Under the pieces are notes generated by a model. The model was not told the origin of the DNA and did no database searches. It saw nothing but the letters and a program-made list of their open reading frames with translations. A stretch of 64,000 bases of DNA from NCBI GenBank assembly GCA_947488155.1, contig CANKYK010000002.1:502001-566000 (forward strand), read 5' to 3'. The position numbers and the translations under genes were made by a program. The DNA comes from an uncultured Erythrobacter sp. (GTDB taxonomy: Bacteria; Pseudomonadota; Alphaproteobacteria; Sphingomonadales; Sphingomonadaceae). Of the stretch, positions 43,051 through 51,280 are shown one piece after another; within the stretch, counting starts at the first letter, position 1; each line of letters starts with the position of its first letter.

Positions 43051-43473
43051 TTAATCCCGCTCCGCCATCAGAATATTGAGGATTGCGGTGGCAATCGGAC
43101 GCCCACGATCATCTTGCCAGGCCTCGACCGCAATATTGGCATTGCGCCGGCCAAGCCGGGTGATCCGCCCCACGGCGTAGGTCTGCTTTTGCTTGCCAGC
43201 CGCGAGATATTGCACCGTGATATTAACCGGTTTGAGCTGAGGGTTGCGGCCCTCGCGCACCAGCACAGTGCGCAAAGCCGCATAGCCAGCATTCTCGAGC
43301 AATCCGGCTGTTGCGCCGCCATGAAAGGCACCCGGTCTGCCCTCGATAACGGAGCTAAACCCAACCGTTAGAACCGGCATATCGCCTTCCAACCCATGGA
43401 GCGAAATGCCCAAAGCGCGGGCATAGGGAGGCAGTATCAGATCAACCGCCGGATCGGATTGTGTGTCACTCAT
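43051..43473 (-). CDS. PaaI-type hotdog thioesterase
   Basis: This 140-residue single-hotdog protein hydrolyses an acyl-CoA, by family. The motif GRPGAFHGGATAGLLENAGYAALRT matches the PaaI-type HGGxxxxLxD pattern, with Glu or Asn in the Asp position. The ATG at 43473 lies within the end of the upstream paralogue, which overlaps it by 8 bases. The two hotdog genes together form an operon. The substrate is unknown. Confidence 0.88.
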   Translation of the reverse strand: MSDTQSDPAVDLILPPYARALGISLHGLEGDMPVLTVGFSSVIEGRPGAFHGGATAGLLENAGYAALRTVLVREGRNPQLKPVNITVQYLAAGKQKQTYAVGRITRLGRRNANIAVEAWQDDRGRPIATAILNILMAERD

Positions 43474-43966
43474 CGCCGGTCCCCGCAGAGCTGGCTGCAT
43501 CTTGGCCCATTGGAACTTTGCCTTGGCGAGGATCGCGGTCAATGGTCATGAACACACCGGCGACATGTGCGACCGGATCATCTGGATCACCGTCATGTGC
43601 AATCCCCCGCACGAATGCTGCCGATTTGGTCGTGCGATAGCATTCAACCCGGCCGATGACTGCGGCGCATTCCTTCGCTGGGCGCTGATAATCGACCCTC
43701 AGATCAAGCGTCGCAATCGGGGTGAAATCACCCTTCGTCGTCCAGATGCTCATCCCGCTGGCCATGTCCATCAGGCTGACGATCGGGCCGGAGGCTAGGA
43801 CGGCGCGATCCTCTTCGCCCAACAAGTCCTCTCGCCAGGGCAATTCCAGCTCCACCCAATTCTCACCGTGGGCACGATAACGTAGCCCCAGCCAGCCTGA
43901 ATGGCCGTGCTTGGTGAAAAATTTGGACGCCTGCGCAGGGTCAAATCGGGCTTTGGACGAGCTCAT
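43466..43966 (-). CDS. PaaI-type hotdog thioesterase
   Basis: This 166-residue protein is the first of two adjacent hotdog genes. It shows LASGPIVSLMDMASGMSIWTTKGDFTPIATLDLRVDYQRPA, the typical PaaI core, but the HGG of the motif reads SGP, so catalysis may differ. It has a short, variable C-terminus. The tandem pair could act as a heteromer or in two steps. Substrate unknown. Confidence 0.86.
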   Translation of the reverse strand: MSSSKARFDPAQASKFFTKHGHSGWLGLRYRAHGENWVELELPWREDLLGEEDRAVLASGPIVSLMDMASGMSIWTTKGDFTPIATLDLRVDYQRPAKECAAVIGRVECYRTTKSAAFVRGIAHDGDPDDPVAHVAGVFMTIDRDPRQGKVPMGQDAASSAGTGDE

Positions 43967-44090
43967 AGACAGACCTGTGTCGCGGCTGCTGCAACATTAC
44001 AATGTTTTAATTTCAGCGAATCCTCCTGCCCGGTCATTCTTGATCTTGCACCGCGGCAATTCCGTTTCGGTGCAACCTTGGAGGGCAAAA

Positions 44091-44249
44091 ATGGACCTTG
44101 CTAAAATTGATCTCGCTTCACTGCCAGGACTGGAAACCGCGAACGGCTTGTTCGGTTCGGCGATGCAATCAGGGGCGACATATGACGACCGGATCGTTGT
44201 CATCATGGTCTATCTCTATGACACCATCCCACCTGCTGCGATCGTCTAA
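44091..44249 (+). CDS. Small 52-residue peptide, hypothetical
   Basis: A clear ribosome binding site (TTGGAGGG, 44079-44086) precedes the ATG at 44091. The peptide begins MDLAKIDLASLPGLETA, an amphipathic leader-like segment, continues GLFGSAMQSGATYDDR and ends IVVIMVYLYDTIPPAAIV, which is hydrophobic. It lacks Cys and has few Ser/Thr. Fifteen bases later begins a 328-residue gene, then a cupin-like gene overlapping that. I do not recognise it with certainty. A ribosomally made peptide that is modified by the two following proteins is a hypothesis; a small membrane regulator is equally possible. Confidence 0.65.
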   Translation: MDLAKIDLASLPGLETANGLFGSAMQSGATYDDRIVVIMVYLYDTIPPAAIV

Positions 44250-44265
44250 GCAGGTAGTGTAAGCG

Positions 44266-45252
44266 ATGCAGATTCATCCTGATATCGCGGCGCTGCGGAG
44301 TGACCCCACTCTGCAGCGCCATGCACAAACGCCAATGACGCAGGCGGTGGCAGAATGGCAGTCGAGGAGTGATGTAATCACTCTAGCACAGGAGCTCGCG
44401 GCTTATGACGCAGGAGATCACCTCTGCTCGTGCCACACTTTGTCCGGACTGATCGGCAATCATGAAGTTGCGTCGCGTTTCATCGCCGATTGGTGCGATG
44501 CGTTGCTGACCCCAATGATGGCTCAGCCACTTGGCCAAGTGCCGCTGCGACATAATGTCGCGCCGGGCTTAGCGACGCTGCAATTGATGAATACAGGCGG
44601 CACGGCGCTCTCGCTGTTTGTCTACAGCGAGCTTGGCTCCATCGCCGAGCCGCAAAGTGCGGTTTTTGCTGACCGTGAGGCTCATGAGATCGTCTTGGCG
44701 GGCAGGGCGCACGGGGTTCAGCATCAGCTCACCGAGATTCATTCGGGCCGCGCGCATATCGTTTCTAGCTCTAGAACCTATGAGGCGGGCAATTGCGTGT
44801 CGCAGTCAGCAGGTGTGCAAACGCGGGACTTCCTCAAGGTTGAAGGGTCGATGCTGTTGCTGCAGCTGACCCGTGTTCCAGCAAAGCCTGAACCTTCGCG
44901 CGAGTATCTGTTGCCTGATGGTACGTTGATCCATCAAGTTAGCGCCAACAAACGCGCCAGCCAGCACTTCATGGCGGTGGATGTGTTGGGCGCTATGGAG
45001 CGCGGTGATGCGGTGCCGGTGATGCGCGAACTGGCCTTGTCCCTCGGCGATGATGCGGACTTGCGCTGGGAAGCGGTACGCCAGACCTTGGCGCTGGACG
45101 CAGCGCAGGGAATGGCCTTGCTTGGCAGGCTCTCCGCCCGGCTGGATGATCCGATTGCTCAGCCTGCCGCTTCGTTAATGCAAAGCTTGATCGCCGCGAA
45201 TGCGCGGCTTGCCGATCTGGCGAAAGAGGCCGAACCATGCCCCGTATCATAG
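44266..45252 (+). CDS. Hypothetical protein, second gene of peptide cassette
   Basis: I do not recognise this 328-residue soluble protein. The middle region PLRHNVAPGLATLQLMNTGGTALSLFVYSELG followed by HEIVLAGRAHGVQHQLTEIHSG could form a cupin-like beta barrel with several histidines. A CSC pair (C54, C56) lies in DHLCSCHTLSG. The C-terminal third is alpha-helical and may contain HEAT-like repeats (DDADLRWEAVRQTLALDAAQGMALLGRLSARLDD). It is 16 bases from the peptide gene and overlaps the next gene by 16 bases. Confidence 0.7.
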   Translation: MQIHPDIAALRSDPTLQRHAQTPMTQAVAEWQSRSDVITLAQELAAYDAGDHLCSCHTLSGLIGNHEVASRFIADWCDALLTPMMAQPLGQVPLRHNVAPGLATLQLMNTGGTALSLFVYSELGSIAEPQSAVFADREAHEIVLAGRAHGVQHQLTEIHSGRAHIVSSSRTYEAGNCVSQSAGVQTRDFLKVEGSMLLLQLTRVPAKPEPSREYLLPDGTLIHQVSANKRASQHFMAVDVLGAMERGDAVPVMRELALSLGDDADLRWEAVRQTLALDAAQGMALLGRLSARLDDPIAQPAASLMQSLIAANARLADLAKEAEPCPVS

Positions 45253-46145
45253 AAGTCTCCACGGATACCTCCGCTACCCTTGAGGAGACAATCGAAGCGC
45301 TTGCTGGCATTGACTTTGACCCCACCTGCGATGAACGGACGCAGCAGGCAGCGAAGTGCCTGCGCGCGCTGACTAACAATCGCACGTTTTTGGGCGATAT
45401 GCTGCTTGATCAGATCAAGCACCGTCACCGCGAAGTCGGCCAAGAGAGCGGTTATGGACCGCAGTCGATTGTGCTAAGCTCACTGACGGGCAATGCCCTG
45501 CTGCGCGCTAATATCTGGCCGGCAGAGGATGATCTGTGTTTCAAGGCGAGCGGGGCCAAGAGCTTCGTCTATGGCATTCCGCACGATCACAATTTCTCGT
45601 TTCTAACCAGCGGCTACCTAGGGCCGGGCTATCGTAGCGACTATTACGAATATGATTATGCGGATCACGCGGGCTATCCCGGTGAGCGCGCGAAGCTGAC
45701 CTTTGTGGAGCGCAGCGCTCTGTCTGAAAAGAAGCTGATGCTGTACCGGGCGCACCACGACATCCATAGCCAGCTACCGCCGGAAAGCCTCTCGGTCTCG
45801 CTCAATGTTATGCATGTCGACCCGGCTCAGCATTGGTACGATCAATATGGCTTTGACCTTGAAGAAGAACGGATCGAGCGCGTGCTCAGCCCGAATTCGA
45901 CCGAGGCGTTCTTGCGGATCGCGGTGGCCACCGGCAGCGACAAGGCGCAGGATTATGCCGAGTGGGTGGGACGCCATCACCCGAGCGAACGCCTGCGCCA
46001 GGCCAGTTTTGAGGCACGTTGTGTGCGGTTGACCCAGCAGCACGATCGCGATGCTCTGTGGCGAGAAGCGGAAGGGGCGGGCAGCCGGATGCTAACAGCA
46101 ATCGCACGCGGCAAACGGGAGGAGTTGGCCGCGCGCGCGCGTTAA
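45237..46145 (+). CDS. Cupin-like hypothetical protein, third gene of peptide cassette
   Basis: This 302-residue protein has a metal site pattern of H116-D-H118 (GIPHDHNFSFLTSGYLGPGY), an E/Y-rich stretch (SDYYEYDYADHAGYP) and H173/H174/H177 (YRAHHDIHSQ), which is the order seen in mononuclear iron cupins and cysteine-dioxygenase-like enzymes. An LSVSLNVMHVD strand precedes a helical C-terminus. I cannot name the family. Its start overlaps the previous gene by 16 bases and its end overlaps ruvX by 4, so it ends a three-gene unit. A peptide-modifying oxygenase is a hypothesis only. Confidence 0.72.
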   Translation: MPRIIEVSTDTSATLEETIEALAGIDFDPTCDERTQQAAKCLRALTNNRTFLGDMLLDQIKHRHREVGQESGYGPQSIVLSSLTGNALLRANIWPAEDDLCFKASGAKSFVYGIPHDHNFSFLTSGYLGPGYRSDYYEYDYADHAGYPGERAKLTFVERSALSEKKLMLYRAHHDIHSQLPPESLSVSLNVMHVDPAQHWYDQYGFDLEEERIERVLSPNSTEAFLRIAVATGSDKAQDYAEWVGRHHPSERLRQASFEARCVRLTQQHDRDALWREAEGAGSRMLTAIARGKREELAARAR

Positions 46146-46627
46146 AGCACCCCGCCTGCGAGCCGGTCGATCGCGCCTTGCAAGATCACGGCGGCGGCGT
46201 GGCTATCGATCGCTTCGGCGCGTTTCGCGCGGCTCATATCCTGACCGATCATCGCCGCCTCTGCGCTTTGTGTGGACCAGCGCTCGTCCCACAGCAGGAT
46301 CGGCAACTCAAAACTCGCAGCAAGATTGCGGGCATAGGCGCGGCTGCTTTGCGCACGCGGTCCCTCGCTGCCATCCATATTGCGCGGCAGGCCAATAACA
46401 ATCCCGGCGCTGCTGCGATCCTTGATGACTTTGCGCAGTTCCTCGCGGTCACGGCCAAATTTGCCGCGCGGCAAGGTGGTGTGATTGGTCGCAAACCGCC
46501 ATCCGCCATCGCAGGTTGCGGTGCCGATGGTTTTGGTGCCAAGGTCAAGGCCCAGTAATGCTCCGCCGTCAGGCAGTGCGCTGCGAAATTCGCCAGCGTC
46601 TTCGGTGATCAGCGTGCTGTTTGCCAT
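46142..46627 (-). CDS. ruvX: Holliday junction resolvase-like RuvX (YqgF)
   Basis: YqgF/RuvX is an RNase H-fold protein needed for pre-16S rRNA processing and related to Holliday junction resolvases. The 161-residue protein has LLGLDLGTKTIGTA with Asp28, IVIGLPRNMDGSEGPRAQ, LLWDERWSTQSA and DSHAAAVILQ, the four acidic positions of the active site. It overlaps the DUF3089 gene by 19 bases and is convergent with the cupin-like gene. Confidence 0.96.
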   Translation of the reverse strand: MANSTLITEDAGEFRSALPDGGALLGLDLGTKTIGTATCDGGWRFATNHTTLPRGKFGRDREELRKVIKDRSSAGIVIGLPRNMDGSEGPRAQSSRAYARNLAASFELPILLWDERWSTQSAEAAMIGQDMSRAKRAEAIDSHAAAVILQGAIDRLAGGVL

Positions 46628-47784
46628 GCCAGAACTCGGCGGGCGATGTCTGCCTGCGTGTTGGCCCAGAACAAGGGGATGTCATAGACGTGGTAATTGT
46701 TGCCGGGCAGCACGTACGACCCCATTTCTGGCGGATCACCGATCAGCAGTAGGCCGCGCTCATCACAGCGCGCAGGAACTGCGCCGGGCACCAGCTCGCC
46801 ATCGCTGATATCATTGTTTGGCACAAGAGTGCCGAGGTTGGCCTCCATCGCAGCCTCTGCGCCAATCGTCCCGGTCAGTGGGTTGGTGCACAGAATTTTA
46901 CTATCCCCGCGCAGGCTCCCGTCGAAGCCGGTTGATTTGGCATAGGTTTCCATCACGTCCGACGGGTCGGCAGGTTCGGCAAAGCTAGACCATGATAAAA
47001 CGCAGCCTGCCTGGTCGGCCCTGGTACACGCGGGCATACCAAGGGAGAGCAAATCATGCTTGATCGAGATCGGCCAGCCGACTGCGTAAACAGCGATGAT
47101 GCGCGGCGCGATCTCTGATCCGCTCACTTCCTCGCGCAGCAGACGCAGCAAATGCAACGAGCCTTGGCTGTGCCCGACAAGGGCGATGGGCGAATCGTCA
47201 TCGAGTGAGCTGAGGAAATAGCGATAGGCCTCTAGCACGTCGGCATAGGCGGCATCGATGGCCTGTTGCCCTTCGGGTGCATCGGTCAGGAATGCACCCA
47301 TGGTCGCCTGGCGATAACGCGGGGCCCAGATCTCTGACGCTGCGCTAAAGGGGCTGGCCATACCGCGCACATAGAGGCTTGCAATGCGCTCAGCCTCTTC
47401 AGAGCCAATCGGTGCGTTCCAGTTTGCACGCTCGAGATAGCTGGTTGGGTGGATGAAGAAGACCGCGAAATCAGACATATCTGACGTCGTGACGTCACTG
47501 GGGCGCTGCGCGGGCGCGCGCTCTGCGGTGGTTTCACCCTCGCTTGATGCTGGCGCATAGACCGGTTGCCAGCGTGCAGGATCGCTAACGCCGATACCCG
47601 GGCGCGAATACCAAAGCGACGGGTCTTCATAGGCATTGTCAGCCAAGGCCTCTTGTTCGATGAATTCCGTGTCGGGCACTAGGGCAAAGGCTGCCAATTC
47701 GCCCTTGAACATCTCCCAACCGATGCGGCCCACCAAAGCTGCAACAATGCAAAACGCAATGAAATAGAGGAATTTCTTAGCCAT
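46609..47784 (-). CDS. DUF3089 alpha/beta hydrolase-like protein
   Basis: This 391-residue protein has an N-terminal membrane anchor (FLYFIAFCIVAALVGRIGWEMF) and a DUF3089 domain with a Ser nucleophile elbow GHSQGSLHLLRLL and FFIHPTSYLERANWNAP. Family members are annotated as hydrolases, possibly lipase-like. It belongs to a leftward operon: acpS, lepB, then this gene, then ruvX. The start codon at 47784 lies 12 bases after lepB's stop. Substrate unknown. Confidence 0.9.
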   Translation of the reverse strand: MAKKFLYFIAFCIVAALVGRIGWEMFKGELAAFALVPDTEFIEQEALADNAYEDPSLWYSRPGIGVSDPARWQPVYAPASSEGETTAERAPAQRPSDVTTSDMSDFAVFFIHPTSYLERANWNAPIGSEEAERIASLYVRGMASPFSAASEIWAPRYRQATMGAFLTDAPEGQQAIDAAYADVLEAYRYFLSSLDDDSPIALVGHSQGSLHLLRLLREEVSGSEIAPRIIAVYAVGWPISIKHDLLSLGMPACTRADQAGCVLSWSSFAEPADPSDVMETYAKSTGFDGSLRGDSKILCTNPLTGTIGAEAAMEANLGTLVPNNDISDGELVPGAVPARCDERGLLLIGDPPEMGSYVLPGNNYHVYDIPLFWANTQADIARRVLAWQTAR

Positions 47785-47796
47785 GTGCTGGCTCGC

Positions 47797-48696
47797 CTAA
47801 TCGCTGCTGGCTGCGCTGCGTTCGGCAATGGCAGGACGCAATGTGGTCCAGGCGCGGTCACCGCGCAGCGAGCTCCACCAGCTACCCGGGTTCCAAGTGG
47901 TTGAGCCGTCCAGCGAGAAGGTGATGAATTCTGCGCGCCCGCCGATGTTTTCAAGCGGGATCGCGCCGCCAAGGCCGCGTTGCGGGATTGTGGCGCGGCT
48001 GTCTGCGGAGTGATCGCGGTTGTCGCCCATCACGAACACCGCACCTTCTGGGATCATCAGAGGCCCGAAATTATCGTGCGGCTGGCCTTCTATGTGGTCA
48101 ATCGTAAGGTACGTCGCGCCATTGGGCAGCGTCTCGCGGTAGGTCGGCGGTTCGTAGAACTGAACGCCGCTGGCTTCGCGAGCCCGGTAAGGCTCGAAGG
48201 CGGTTAGGCACGGGCGATCATCGCAGATCAGCTCTTCCTCAAACGGGATGCGCACCGCTGGTACAACTTCACGTTTGATCGCCTCGCCATTGAGAATGAT
48301 CAGCCCCTCGCGCACTTCAATTGTATCACCGGGCAGGGCAACCACGCGCTTGATGTAGTCCTCGTCGCGCACCGGGTGCACTGGGATGACGATATCGCCA
48401 TATTCTGGCGTGCTGCCGAAGACGCGCCATTCGCCGCGCGGTAGCAGGTGAAAACTCGCCGACGCCCATGACCAGCCATAGGGATATTTGCTCACCACCA
48501 ACCGATCGCCAACATGTAGCGTCGGCATCATCGAGGTCGATGGAATATAGAACGGCTTTGCGACCAGGCTATGAAACGCAAGCACCGCTAGCAGCATCAG
48601 CAGAAGTCCGCGTAGCTCCGCGAACCAATTGACCTTTTCTTCGGCCGTTTCGTCAGTTTTGATGCTGGTGTCTGTCACTGTCGTGGCTTCGGTCAT
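47797..48696 (-). CDS. lepB: Signal peptidase I
   Basis: LepB removes signal peptides from exported proteins. The 299-residue protein has a membrane helix (LLLMLLAVLAFHSLVA, residues 31-46), the nucleophile Ser55 in IPSTSMMPTL, the general base Lys116 in EDYIKRVVALPGD, and the C-terminal GDNRDHSADSR box. The N-terminal 30 residues are acidic and cytosolic. It lies 9 bases downstream of acpS, an alphaproteobacterial arrangement. Confidence 0.97.
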   Translation of the reverse strand: MTEATTVTDTSIKTDETAEEKVNWFAELRGLLLMLLAVLAFHSLVAKPFYIPSTSMMPTLHVGDRLVVSKYPYGWSWASASFHLLPRGEWRVFGSTPEYGDIVIPVHPVRDEDYIKRVVALPGDTIEVREGLIILNGEAIKREVVPAVRIPFEEELICDDRPCLTAFEPYRAREASGVQFYEPPTYRETLPNGATYLTIDHIEGQPHDNFGPLMIPEGAVFVMGDNRDHSADSRATIPQRGLGGAIPLENIGGRAEFITFSLDGSTTWNPGSWWSSLRGDRAWTTLRPAIAERSAASSD

Positions 48697-48705
48697 AATG
48701 CTCGT

Positions 48706-49116
48706 TTAGGTCTGGAGAAGGGGCAGCGCTTCGATAATAACGAAGGCCTGCGCCCATGGATGATCGTCGGTTAGGGTTATATGAACATGCGCCTCATGGC
48801 CTTCCGGGACCATTTCCGCAAGACGCTTCGCCGCGCCGCCGGTTAGTGCCAGTGTCGGCGCGCCAGAGGGGGCGTTGACTACGCCGATGTCTTTCATAAA
48901 AACGCCGCGCCGAAATCCGGTGCCGACCGCCTTGCTGAAGGCTTCTTTAGCGGCGAATCGCTTTGCATAGGTGCCTGCGATGGTGAAGGGACGGCGCTGA
49001 GCTTTGGCCCGCTCTTTTTCAGTGAACACGCGGTTTTCAAAACGCTCGCCGAAACGGTCGAGCGAATTCTGTATCCGCTCAATGTTACAGAGGTCCGATC
49101 CTGTGCCGATGATCAT
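48706..49116 (-). CDS. acpS: Holo-[acyl-carrier-protein] synthase
   Basis: AcpS transfers 4'-phosphopantetheine from CoA to ACP. The 136-residue protein has [14 protein letters not shown] (Asp8), [10 protein letters not shown] and [18 protein letters not shown] (Glu58), the two Mg-binding acidic positions. The ATG at 49116 overlaps the upstream membrane-protein gene's stop by 4 bases. It begins the acpS-lepB-DUF3089-ruvX run. Confidence 0.97.
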   Translation of the reverse strand: MIIGTGSDLCNIERIQNSLDRFGERFENRVFTEKERAKAQRRPFTIAGTYAKRFAAKEAFSKAVGTGFRRGVFMKDIGVVNAPSGAPTLALTGGAAKRLAEMVPEGHEAHVHITLTDDHPWAQAFVIIEALPLLQT

Positions 49117-49430
49117 ATTGCAACTCCGCTGAAGAACGCCATTGCCAACAGCGCGACTAGGAAACTCGCGCCCCAAAGCAGAGTTGTCTCACGAACCTTG
49201 TCCTTGGTCCACAACACGACGGTCGCAACTAGAAACGCAAGAGTGATCAGGAACGGGCCAAGTACCACTAACATATCGAGCAATGGGATTGGATCGCCTC
49301 GGTGAACCTCTGAACCGAAGGCCATACCGATCAGCGCGATTAAGCCCGTTCCAAGCAGGCACAGCGCATACCAGCAGACCATGATGGCAAGCAGCCAGAC
49401 CGGCTTTTTCTGCTCAGTGCTATCGTCCAT
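49113..49430 (-). CDS. Hypothetical membrane protein, three helices
   Basis: This 105-residue protein has three hydrophobic segments ([66 protein letters not shown]) and a basic/acidic cytosolic lead. I do not recognise a family. It overlaps acpS by ATGA, so it is coupled to acpS. It lies between pdxJ/another small membrane protein and acpS, and is probably part of the same operon. Confidence 0.7.
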   Translation of the reverse strand: MDDSTEQKKPVWLLAIMVCWYALCLLGTGLIALIGMAFGSEVHRGDPIPLLDMLVVLGPFLITLAFLVATVVLWTKDKVRETTLLWGASFLVALLAMAFFSGVAI

Positions 49431-49439
49431 GTGTCGTTC

Positions 49440-49736
49440 TCATCCGCCCAAAGCCCGCGTCATAACCATCACCAACAGGCCGAAAGCTGCCGCGTGCAGC
49501 ATCACCTGAGTCTTGAACAAGGGGTGGGCAAAGTCGCCATTCCCACGTTTCAGCGACCCAACATAACCAAAAATTTGTAAGGCCACCCAGCCAATTGCGA
49601 AGGCGATCAGTATGCCATTCGACAGAGCATATCCCAGAAAGCCGATGCTGAGGATGAACAGGCCTGCTGCGCCAAAGGCCCAGCGTTTTTGTTCAGCAGT
49701 CAGATCGGGAGAGTCCGGGCGGTCGGCATCGGCCAC
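49440..49736 (-). CDS. Hypothetical membrane protein, three helices
   Basis: This 98-residue protein starts with a GTG at 49736 directly after the pdxJ stop. It has an acidic lead (ADADRPDSPDLTAEQKRW) and three hydrophobic stretches (AFGAAGLFILSIGFLGYALS, ILIAFAIGWVALQIFGYVG, MLHAAAFGLLVMVMTRA). No family is recognised. Function unknown; it is a cotranscribed member of the pdxJ-acpS run. Confidence 0.7.
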   Translation of the reverse strand: MADADRPDSPDLTAEQKRWAFGAAGLFILSIGFLGYALSNGILIAFAIGWVALQIFGYVGSLKRGNGDFAHPLFKTQVMLHAAAFGLLVMVMTRALGG

Positions 49737-49737
49737 A

Positions 49738-50478
49738 TCAACGTGCCTCGTCCATCAGTTCGCGCATCCTGCGGATCGCCGGTTCGAGACCAGTGAAGAC
49801 TGCTTCGCCAATTAAATAATGCCCAATGTTGAGCTCTGCGATCTGGGGAATGGCGGCGATTGGTTGAACATTTTCAAAGGTCAGCCCGTGGCCCGCATGC
49901 GGCTCAATCCCGTTCTTTGCGGCCAATGCGGCCATGTCGGATATCCGTTTCAGCTCGGCTTCGACCTTTGCATTGTCACCGTCTAGGAAGGCATGTGCAT
50001 ATTCGCCAGTGTGAAACTCAACGACAGGCACGCCGAGGCGCAAAGACGCATCGAGCTGGCGATCCGTTGCTTCAATGAACAGCGACACGCGAATCCCCGC
50101 CGCTCTCAATTCCTCAACAATCGGTGCCAGAGTATTGTGCAATCCGGCAGCGTCCAGACCGCCCTCTGTGGTGCGTTCCTCGCGCTTTTCCGGGACGATG
50201 CAGGCCGCGTGCGGTTTATGCCGCAGCGCAATTTCAAGCATTTCCGGGGTCGCAGCCATTTCAAGATTGAGCGGTAGCTCAGTCGCGGTTTGGATCCGGG
50301 CCAAGTCTTCATCGCGGATATGACGGCGGTCTTCGCGCAAATGAGCGGTAATCCCATCGCCGCCGACTCTGGCGACAATTTCGGCCGCGCGCACAGGATC
50401 AGGGTGGTCGCCGCCGCGCGCATTGCGGATGGTGGCGACGTGATCGATATTAACGCCCAGTCTGAGCTTCGCGGTCAT
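49738..50478 (-). CDS. pdxJ: Pyridoxine 5'-phosphate synthase
   Basis: PdxJ condenses 3-amino-2-oxopropyl phosphate with 1-deoxyxylulose 5-phosphate to make pyridoxine 5'-phosphate. The 246-residue TIM-barrel protein has LRLGVNIDHVATIRNARGG, GDGITAHLREDRRHIRDEDL, PLNLEMAATPEML and IEPHAGHGLTFENVQPIA, with the conserved His/Arg/Glu residues present. It lies 10 bases after pyrE on the same strand, the usual pyrE-pdxJ-acpS-lepB order of alphaproteobacteria. Confidence 0.97.
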   Translation of the reverse strand: MTAKLRLGVNIDHVATIRNARGGDHPDPVRAAEIVARVGGDGITAHLREDRRHIRDEDLARIQTATELPLNLEMAATPEMLEIALRHKPHAACIVPEKREERTTEGGLDAAGLHNTLAPIVEELRAAGIRVSLFIEATDRQLDASLRLGVPVVEFHTGEYAHAFLDGDNAKVEAELKRISDMAALAAKNGIEPHAGHGLTFENVQPIAAIPQIAELNIGHYLIGEAVFTGLEPAIRRMRELMDEAR

Positions 50479-50488
50479 AAGTGGGTGC

Positions 50489-51070
50489 CTATTCCTTGCG
50501 GCTGCCCGGCTTTGTCACCGCGATAGCGGCAAGTTCTGCGGGAACTTCATCATCCGAATATGTGGGGAAATTGATCGCAATCAATGGGTAGAAGGGCACG
50601 CCCAGATCGACCTCTCCGCCAGAGCGATCAACCAGAGAGCATTCTGCGATAACCTCACCACCCTCACGCGCAACCGCAGCAATCGCTTCGCGGCTGGAAA
50701 GGCCGGTGGTCACGACATCTTCAACCATCAGCACTTTGGCACCCGGTTCTAGTGCGAATCCCCGGCGGAAATGAAACTCGCCATCGGGACGCTCAAGAAA
50801 AAGCGCGTCTTTTTCCATGTATCGTCCAACTTCATGGCCGATAATAATGCCGCCCATGGCCGGTGAGACTACAGTATCCACAGCCGCGCGGACCTCTCTG
50901 GGGATGTTGGTGCACACCGCGCGGGCCAAGCGTCCGGCGCGTTCTGGATTCATAAGGACTCGGGCGCATTGCAGATAATGCGCGCTGTGACGGCCCGAGG
51001 ATAGCTTGAAATGCCCCTCCAACAAAGCGCCAGAACCACGAAACTCGGCCAGAACTTCTTCTTCAGTCAT
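50489..51070 (-). CDS. pyrE: Orotate phosphoribosyltransferase
   Basis: PyrE makes orotidine 5'-phosphate from orotate and PRPP. The 193-residue enzyme has the PRPP loop VLMVEDVVTTGLSS and the SSGRHSAHYLQC and PAMGGIIIGHEVGR segments. I chose the ATG at 51070 (MTEEEVLAEF), where the fold begins; an upstream in-frame start at 51178 has a Cys/Pro-rich, unlikely lead. It is the first gene of the pyrE-pdxJ run. Confidence 0.96.
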   Translation of the reverse strand: MTEEEVLAEFRGSGALLEGHFKLSSGRHSAHYLQCARVLMNPERAGRLARAVCTNIPREVRAAVDTVVSPAMGGIIIGHEVGRYMEKDALFLERPDGEFHFRRGFALEPGAKVLMVEDVVTTGLSSREAIAAVAREGGEVIAECSLVDRSGGEVDLGVPFYPLIAINFPTYSDDEVPAELAAIAVTKPGSRKE

Positions 51071-51280
51071 GCGTAAAAACACTACCTTTTTTACAAACTT
51101 GCGCCCCAAACATGGTGGCTTGCATAATTTTCTCCCTAGAAGCGCTTGAGGCAGTGAGCAAGCGCAGCTAAGAGGCACCCAACGTTGGCAGGAGTGTCAG
51201 CGCACAAGCTGTCGGCAGTGCCTGTTAAAGGGCGCTGCGTGTCAAGGCAGCATGGGAATAGTAGCGGATAGATTAGACAC
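51071..51280. promoter_or_regulatory. Divergent spacer between pyrE and coxB
   Basis: This 210-base stretch separates the leftward pyrE run from the rightward cox operon and should hold both promoters. A TTTTTTA-rich and a TGCATAATTT stretch near 51087-51130 could be part of the pyrE promoter. I see no convincing operator or leader peptide. Confidence 0.4.
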
